From contig CAYVUV010000410.1 of NCBI GenBank assembly GCA_964455095.1, forward strand, positions 1 through 20,369: DNA of 20,369 bases, read 5' to 3'. Within the stretch, counting starts at the first letter, position 1; each line of letters begins with the position of its first letter. The translations under genes and the position numbers were made by a program. The notes below the pieces were generated by a model. It was not told where the DNA came from. It made no database searches and worked only from the letters and a program-made list of their open reading frames with translations. This DNA is from CAYVUV01 sp964455095 (GTDB lineage: Bacteria; Desulfobacterota; Binatia; HRBIN30; CADEER01). Shown here piece after piece: positions 16,497 through 20,369 of the stretch.

Positions 16497-17282
16497 TCAC
16501 GGGCGCGGTGCGCTCATGGATTGTTGCAGGTCGATGAGCGCCTGCTGGCTCACTCTGAGCGTTCCTTCTTGGGGTCGGTCGAGATCCGCAATGAGCAATA
16601 TGACCGCGGAAAAGGACAAGGCAACGGCGAGCTCGGCGATCGATCGACTCGTTCCAGAGAGGCCGGCTTGATAGCCCATCGCGGCGAGCGAAAGGACCGC
16701 GACGGCGAAAAGCGCCCCCCAGATCGCAGCCGGGATGCGATTTCTCAGGCCCGCGGTCACGCGTTTCGCGTGCAGGTCGATCATCTCGTTGAGCGACTGG
16801 ATGAAGAGCCCGACCACAATCGACGTGGGGTTGTTCTCTCCGAGGGCGACGGCCTGTGCCCACAGCTGTTCGTGCAGGTGCTCCGACCGGCGTATGCCTT
16901 CCGCGGCGTTGCCCGACCGCACGGCTTCCAGACGCGTGTCGACGTAGTCGCGGAGGAAGCCGCGAATTGCGTCGCGCCGGTCCGGCAGCATTTCCGCACG
17001 CAAGTAGGTCGTGCCGATTGCGTTGGCCTCATCGAGGAGCACCTGTCTGCGGGTGTCGAATCGTTGCGCCGCCAACCCAAAGGTGAAGGCAAGAAGGAAG
17101 GCCAGCAACCCGAGTGTGGCGCCGACCATGGCACCGACCGGAGCCTCCTTCTCCTGATCGGACCGGCTGCGCCTGTATTTCCCCAAACGGTAGCCGACCT
17201 CGACGGAAAGCAGGACGAGGAACAGGATGGCGACGAAGAGGCCCCAGAGTGGGAGCGCGTCGAGGGGCCCAGCGTTCTGCAT
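16497..17282 (-). CDS. DUF4239 (bestrophin-like) membrane protein
   Basis: A 261-residue protein with two transmembrane pairs: about residues 12-30 and 47-71 at the N-terminus, and about 184-206 and 216-235 at the C-terminus, with a soluble helical middle. The sequence after the second helix (RRQVLLDEANAIGTTYLRAEMLP) and the end (ADLDRPQEGTLRVSQQALIDLQ) are characteristic of DUF4239, annotated as bestrophin-like; an ion-channel function is suggested by that name but unproven. ATG 17282 is chosen because GGAAGAAG lies at ideal distance before it. GTGs at 17300 and 17288 in the same frame overlap or precede that site and are less likely. Genes on both sides run on the same strand. Confidence 0.87.
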   Translation of the reverse strand: MQNAGPLDALPLWGLFVAILFLVLLSVEVGYRLGKYRRSRSDQEKEAPVGAMVGATLGLLAFLLAFTFGLAAQRFDTRRQVLLDEANAIGTTYLRAEMLPDRRDAIRGFLRDYVDTRLEAVRSGNAAEGIRRSEHLHEQLWAQAVALGENNPTSIVVGLFIQSLNEMIDLHAKRVTAGLRNRIPAAIWGALFAVAVLSLAAMGYQAGLSGTSRSIAELAVALSFSAVILLIADLDRPQEGTLRVSQQALIDLQQSMSAPRP

Positions 17283-17393
17283 GTTCACTTCTTCCGCCAC
17301 GGCCCGGCTCGCTTCAGCCTGGTCTCAGCCCCACTCGGGCGAGCCCCAACAACGGGGTTCACCAACTGCGCGAGCGCATGACGCTCGCCAATC

Positions 17394-17789
17394 TCAGCCG
17401 CGGCGCGCGGTGCGGCGCAGTCTCCATGCGCCGACAATGCTCAGCATGCCCGCCAGGCCGGCCAGCGCCGCGTTGCCGAGCGTCGGTGCGGCCGAGCTCA
17501 CCGGACAGGTGATCGAATTCTCTGCGAGCAGCGCGGCACATTCGTCGCTCACCACCGCGCTCTCGGCGCTGCGCGCCACACACAAGAACTCGGCATCTGG
17601 GATGGCATGGCAGCGCTCGGAGGCGGCGTGCGACTCCGCATCCGTCGGGCTGGCGCAGAAAAACACCTGTGTGCCGGGGGCCGCGGCGACACAGGCACAG
17701 CAGTCCGTCACCACGGGCCCCGCGTAGACCGGGGCACCCAGTGCGAGGGCACATACCAGCAACCCACCACCAACGATCAGTCGCTTCAT
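17394..17789 (-). CDS. Cys-rich exported protein with PEP-CTERM/IPTL-like C-terminal tail
   Basis: A 131-residue protein with a clear signal peptide (MKRLIVGGGLLVCALALGAPVYA, cleavage before GPVV). A mature core of about 75 residues contains eight Cys, starting with DCCAC, which suggests up to four disulfides. The C-terminal 33 residues form a tripartite tail: an APTLGN motif, a hydrophobic stretch (about 107-124) and a basic end (RLRRTARRG). That architecture resembles exosortase or related sorting signals such as IPTL-CTERM, in which the tail is cleaved and the protein processed at the surface. The motif is not an exact match to the usual IPTLSEWG, so the class is inferred. GGGAGG lies about ten bases before ATG 17789. 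The core is not recognised. No sortase gene is in the window. Confidence 0.8.
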   Translation of the reverse strand: MKRLIVGGGLLVCALALGAPVYAGPVVTDCCACVAAAPGTQVFFCASPTDAESHAASERCHAIPDAEFLCVARSAESAVVSDECAALLAENSITCPVSSAAPTLGNAALAGLAGMLSIVGAWRLRRTARRG

Positions 17790-17870
17790 CGCGTCGAACC
17801 TCCCGCCTGTCGCCTCATGCCAAAGTCACGGGCAAAGGTCCAATCCCATCCAACGCGCTTCGCCCGGACC

Positions 17871-19577
17871 TCAGCCCATCGGCCCCTGGTACACCTCGAC
17901 GAAGCGCAGGAGCAGCTCCTGCGGGATGGCCAGGTTGGCTTCCCGGTCGGTGCGCAGGCAGACCACGGCGGGCCCCTTGGCGGCTTTGGCGCGCTGCAGC
18001 GCGGGCTCGACGTCTTCGGGACGCTCGGCGTATTCGCCGTGACAGCCGAGGCCTTCCGCGACGCGGTCCCAGCGCACCGCGCCCTGCTCGGTGCCGAACG
18101 TGCGGCCGTAGAGCATCCGCTCGTTCGGTTCCTCCATCGTCCAGGAGCCTTCGGCGAAGACGACGGTCGTGATCTTCACGCCGTCGCGGGCCGCCGACTG
18201 CATCTCCATGAAATTGAAGCCCGCCGCCCCGTCGCCCGTCACGCACACGACCTCGCGCTGCGGCGCGCCGAGCTTGGCGCCGATGGCCGACGGGATGCCG
18301 GTGCCGAGCATGCCGAGCTCGAGGATGCTGTGGTACGAGCGCGGCCGCGTCGGCGGCAGGCACGAGTTCGCCCACAGCGAGGTATTACCGCCGTCGGTCA
18401 CGTAGACCGCGTCCCTGCCGAAGACCGCGCCGACGGCCTGCATGGCGTGCGCGGGGTGGATGCCGGCGCCCTTCCAGCTCGCCACCGGCGCCAGCTGCTC
18501 GTCCCACCATGCCGCGGCGGCCTGGCGGTATCGCGCCAGGTCCGCGCCGTCGCGCGGGCGCACCCCTTTCTCGCGCAGCACGCGCACCAGCCCCCCGAGC
18601 GCGTCATTGACGTCGGCGACGATGCCGAGCGCGAGCGGACGGGTGACGCCCATGTTGCGCGGGTCGACGTCGATCTGGATGAGCCGTTGGCGGGCCGGGT
18701 CGCCCCAGTACTTGTCGTACGGCAGGTCGAGGTTGCCGAGCCGCGACCCGGCGACGAGGATGACGTCGGCCTCCTGTTTCACCACGTCGCCGCCGCGGCC
18801 GAAGCCGAAGATGTAGTTGGGGTGGTCGAGCGGCACCGACGCGCGGCCCGCCATCGTGGCGATCACCGGGCAGTCGAGCAACGCGACCAGCTCCAGCAGC
18901 GCGGCGTTCGCCGCCGCCCGATCCACACCCGATCCGGAGACGACCAGCGGCCGCCGGGCGCCCGCCAGCAACTCGGCGGCCGCGCGCAGCTGCGCTTCCG
19001 ATGCCTGCGGCAGCGGCGGCCGATAGGCCGCCGGCAGCACGAGCGGCGCGCTCGGTTCCTCGCCGGTCGCGTAAAGCACCGGCGCCGGCAGTTCGATGTG
19101 GACCGGGCCGGGTCGCCCCGTCCACATTTCCCGGAAGGCCAAGCGCACGACTTCCGGGATGCGCTCCCAGGACAGGATCGGACCGCCCCATTTGACCGCG
19201 GGCTTGAACACATCGAGCTGGTCCTGCCCCTGGAATGTCGACGGCGGTGACGGATAGACGATGCCGAGGCGATGCTGCGACGTTATCGCCAGCACGGGAA
19301 CGCCCTCGTGCCGCGCCGTGATCACGCCGGGAAGGAGGTTGGCCGAGCCGGGACCCGGGTTGCCGAGCACCGCGGCCACCTGCCCCGTCGTCTTGTAGAG
19401 CCCCTCCGCCATGTGCACGCCCGCCGCCTCGTGCCGCACCGGCACCAGCCGGATGTCGTGCGCGGCGAGCTGGGCCAGCAGCGGATCGATTTCCGGGCAT
19501 GGCAGGCCGAATACGAATTTCACGCCCTCGTTCGCGAGACAGCGCGCGAGAAGCTCACCGCCGGTGATCGTGCTCAT
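17871..19577 (-). CDS. ThDP-dependent enzyme, acetolactate synthase/2-hydroxyacyl-CoA lyase-like
   Basis: A 568-residue enzyme with the three-domain plan of the acetolactate synthase / pyruvate oxidase / oxalyl-CoA decarboxylase family. The N-terminal PYR domain has the catalytic Glu (E50 in RHEAAGVHMAEG) and GNPGPGSANLLPG. The middle domain starts with RRPLVVSGSGV. The C-terminal PP domain has VTDGGNTSLWA and the metal motif starting GDG (D449). Where family members have Asn-Asn 26-27 residues after that Asp, this protein has Ala-Glu (E476 in FAEGSW), so the Mg site is unusual. It probably cleaves or forms a C-C bond next to a carbonyl, but the substrate is unknown; no regulatory subunit or CoA-transferase gene is adjacent. 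The start ATG 19577 has an excellent AGGAGG seven bases upstream. The 29 extra codons upstream in frame are rejected. Confidence 0.9.
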   Translation of the reverse strand: MSTITGGELLARCLANEGVKFVFGLPCPEIDPLLAQLAAHDIRLVPVRHEAAGVHMAEGLYKTTGQVAAVLGNPGPGSANLLPGVITARHEGVPVLAITSQHRLGIVYPSPPSTFQGQDQLDVFKPAVKWGGPILSWERIPEVVRLAFREMWTGRPGPVHIELPAPVLYATGEEPSAPLVLPAAYRPPLPQASEAQLRAAAELLAGARRPLVVSGSGVDRAAANAALLELVALLDCPVIATMAGRASVPLDHPNYIFGFGRGGDVVKQEADVILVAGSRLGNLDLPYDKYWGDPARQRLIQIDVDPRNMGVTRPLALGIVADVNDALGGLVRVLREKGVRPRDGADLARYRQAAAAWWDEQLAPVASWKGAGIHPAHAMQAVGAVFGRDAVYVTDGGNTSLWANSCLPPTRPRSYHSILELGMLGTGIPSAIGAKLGAPQREVVCVTGDGAAGFNFMEMQSAARDGVKITTVVFAEGSWTMEEPNERMLYGRTFGTEQGAVRWDRVAEGLGCHGEYAERPEDVEPALQRAKAAKGPAVVCLRTDREANLAIPQELLLRFVEVYQGPMG

Positions 19578-19667
19578 GGTCGCCTCCTGCCTGAATGATC
19601 TCTGCCCCTGTCGTTCCCCCGTCGTCAAGCACCGAGGCGCCGGGCCGCAGTACCGTCGCCCCAAGCC

Positions 19668-20039
19668 CTAGTGTTCATCGCGAAGCACGAGGTTGCGCGC
19701 CGACTCGATGCACACCATGCGCATCCAGCCAGCGCGTTCGGCCGTGAACGGGCAGACGACGAAATCACCGAACACGGTGCGTCCGAAACCGGGCTTGAGC
19801 GCCGCCGCCAGATTGGCCGGGACAATCGGGGCCTCATCATCCAACACGCCAAAGTAACGCTTCGTACCCACCCGCCACATGCGGAGGGTCGGATTGCCGT
19901 TCCAGAAGTTCAGCCGCCCGTGAACCTCGAAACACTCGCCCACGACGCGCCGGTCCGTGCGGCATACGCGCGTTGGCGACGGATCTGCCCACGCAGTCGA
20001 GCCTACCAGAATCAGCATCACCGCAACGCCAAGCTTCAT
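19668..20039 (-). CDS. Small exported protein of unknown function with four Cys
   Basis: A 123-residue protein beginning with a good signal peptide (MKLGVAVMLILVGSTAWA, cleavage before DPSP). The mature part holds four Cys (in RVCRTD, GECFEV, FVVCPF and RMVCIES), which could form two disulfides. It also has a conserved-looking core, VHGRLNFWNGNPTLRMWRVG, followed by KRYFGVLDD. I recognise this only as a type of hypothetical protein seen in soil and deltaproteobacterial genomes; no function is known to me. ATG 20039 was chosen because it places the signal peptide at the N-terminus. The frame extends another 29 codons upstream through the REP-like repeat, but those residues are not leader-like. 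No strong Shine-Dalgarno precedes the start. It lies 90 bases upstream of the ThDP enzyme on the same strand. Confidence 0.75.
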   Translation of the reverse strand: MKLGVAVMLILVGSTAWADPSPTRVCRTDRRVVGECFEVHGRLNFWNGNPTLRMWRVGTKRYFGVLDDEAPIVPANLAAALKPGFGRTVFGDFVVCPFTAERAGWMRMVCIESARNLVLRDEH

Positions 20040-20086
20040 CGTCGAAACACGCCGCACCAGCTTTGGCCGACAATTCGCGAAAGAAG

Positions 20087-20199
20087 TTCCTCTCCCTCCG
20101 GGAGAGGTAAGGTGAGGGGATAACATGATGGCTTCGATCCCTTATTCGTTGAAGAGTCTATTCAATCCCCTCACCTAGCCTCTCCCGGAGGGAGAGGAA
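20087..20199. repeat. REP/BIME-like inverted repeat, two 34-base arms
   Basis: Arm 20087-20120 and arm 20166-20199 are reverse complements with two mismatches (TAAGG against CTAGG), around a 45-base AT-richer loop. Each arm itself contains a smaller palindrome, CCTCTCCC-TCC-GGGAGAGG, and ends in GGTGAGGGGA. This is the layout of paired REP elements (BIME). Sequences of the CCCTCTCCC...GGGAGAGGG / GTGAGGG kind are widespread bacterial intergenic repeats. Confidence 0.8.
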
Positions 20200-20369
20200 C
20201 CAGAAGGACCGCACCAATTGCCGGGCAAAGCCCGCCGCGCAAGAAATGTCAGCGCCACCAGAAGACCGAACGGTAGCCAGACCCAGATGATTTCCGTTTG
20301 CAGGATGGCCAGCCCGTCGGCGGTGAAGAACTTCCGTATGCTCAGCGACGACGTGAGGATCGGACGCCA
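20175..20369 (-). CDS. C-terminal end of an unidentified membrane protein (5' part outside window)
   Basis: Reading the minus strand from base 20369, one frame is open for 64 codons to a TAG at 20177-20175. The peptide begins WRPILTSSLSIRKFF, has a hydrophobic segment (IIWVWLPFGLLVALTFLA) followed by a positive patch (RRALPGNW), and ends CGPSGSSPSGRG. The composition looks like the last transmembrane helix of a membrane protein. The final eight codons and the stop lie inside the REP-like arm 20166-20199, so the natural C-terminus may have been replaced by repeat sequence. Too little is present to name a family. The N-terminus and start are beyond the right edge. Confidence 0.55.
   Translation of the reverse strand, partial: WRPILTSSLSIRKFFTADGLAILQTEIIWVWLPFGLLVALTFLARRALPGNWCGPSGSSPSGRG

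Noticed and set aside
15966..17381. Plus-strand ORF of 471 residues
   Set aside because: It is antisense to the ICMT-like and DUF4239 genes, which have good starts and clear family signatures.

Overview
The window is GC-rich (well over 60% by eye), densely coded, and comes from a Gram-negative bacterium: it carries an operon for KDO (the inner sugar of lipopolysaccharide) and two LpxL/HtrB-type lipid A acyltransferase homologues. The metal-dependent KdsA class, a hybrid histidine kinase, acyl-CoA dehydrogenase, EF-hand and DUF4239 proteins, and a Cys-rich secreted protein with a PEP-CTERM/IPTL-like tail would fit a deltaproteobacterium-like lineage (Desulfobacterota, Myxococcota or Binatota in the broad sense). 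That placement is inference only. No tRNA, rRNA, CRISPR array, integrase or transposase gene was seen.

Region 1 (1-4520): minus-strand genes for a DUF4345-like membrane protein (cut by the left edge), a GT39-type membrane glycosyltransferase and an LhgO-type L-2-hydroxyglutarate oxidase. The last two share a GTGA stop/start overlap. A zinc alcohol dehydrogenase is transcribed divergently from the oxidase. Region 2 (4533-11387): a seven-gene minus-strand cluster, kdsB-pyrG-kdsA-kdsD/kpsF-acyltransferase-diiron protein-acyltransferase. PyrG makes CTP and KdsB uses it to activate KDO; KdsD and KdsA make KDO-8-phosphate; the acyltransferases probably acylate lipid A. No kdsC phosphatase is present. 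The cluster is preceded by a very good sigma70-type promoter, after which an 11-bp hairpin plus T7 tract abuts the kdsB ATG. This is the most unusual regulatory structure in the window.

Region 3 (11400-14576): a secreted four-EF-hand protein divergent from a membrane hybrid histidine kinase with two receiver domains, then a 237-base spacer full of short tandem repeats. Region 4 (14577-17870): an acyl-CoA dehydrogenase converging on a minus-strand row made of an ICMT-like methyltransferase, a DUF4239 membrane protein and the Cys-rich secreted protein. Region 5 (17871-20369): a ThDP-dependent acetolactate-synthase-like enzyme with an altered metal motif, a small secreted protein of unknown function, a 113-base REP/BIME-like inverted repeat, and the 3' end of an unidentified membrane protein whose stop codon lies inside that repeat.

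The longest stretch without a gene is 14340-14576; no gene-free stretch exceeds 300 bases.
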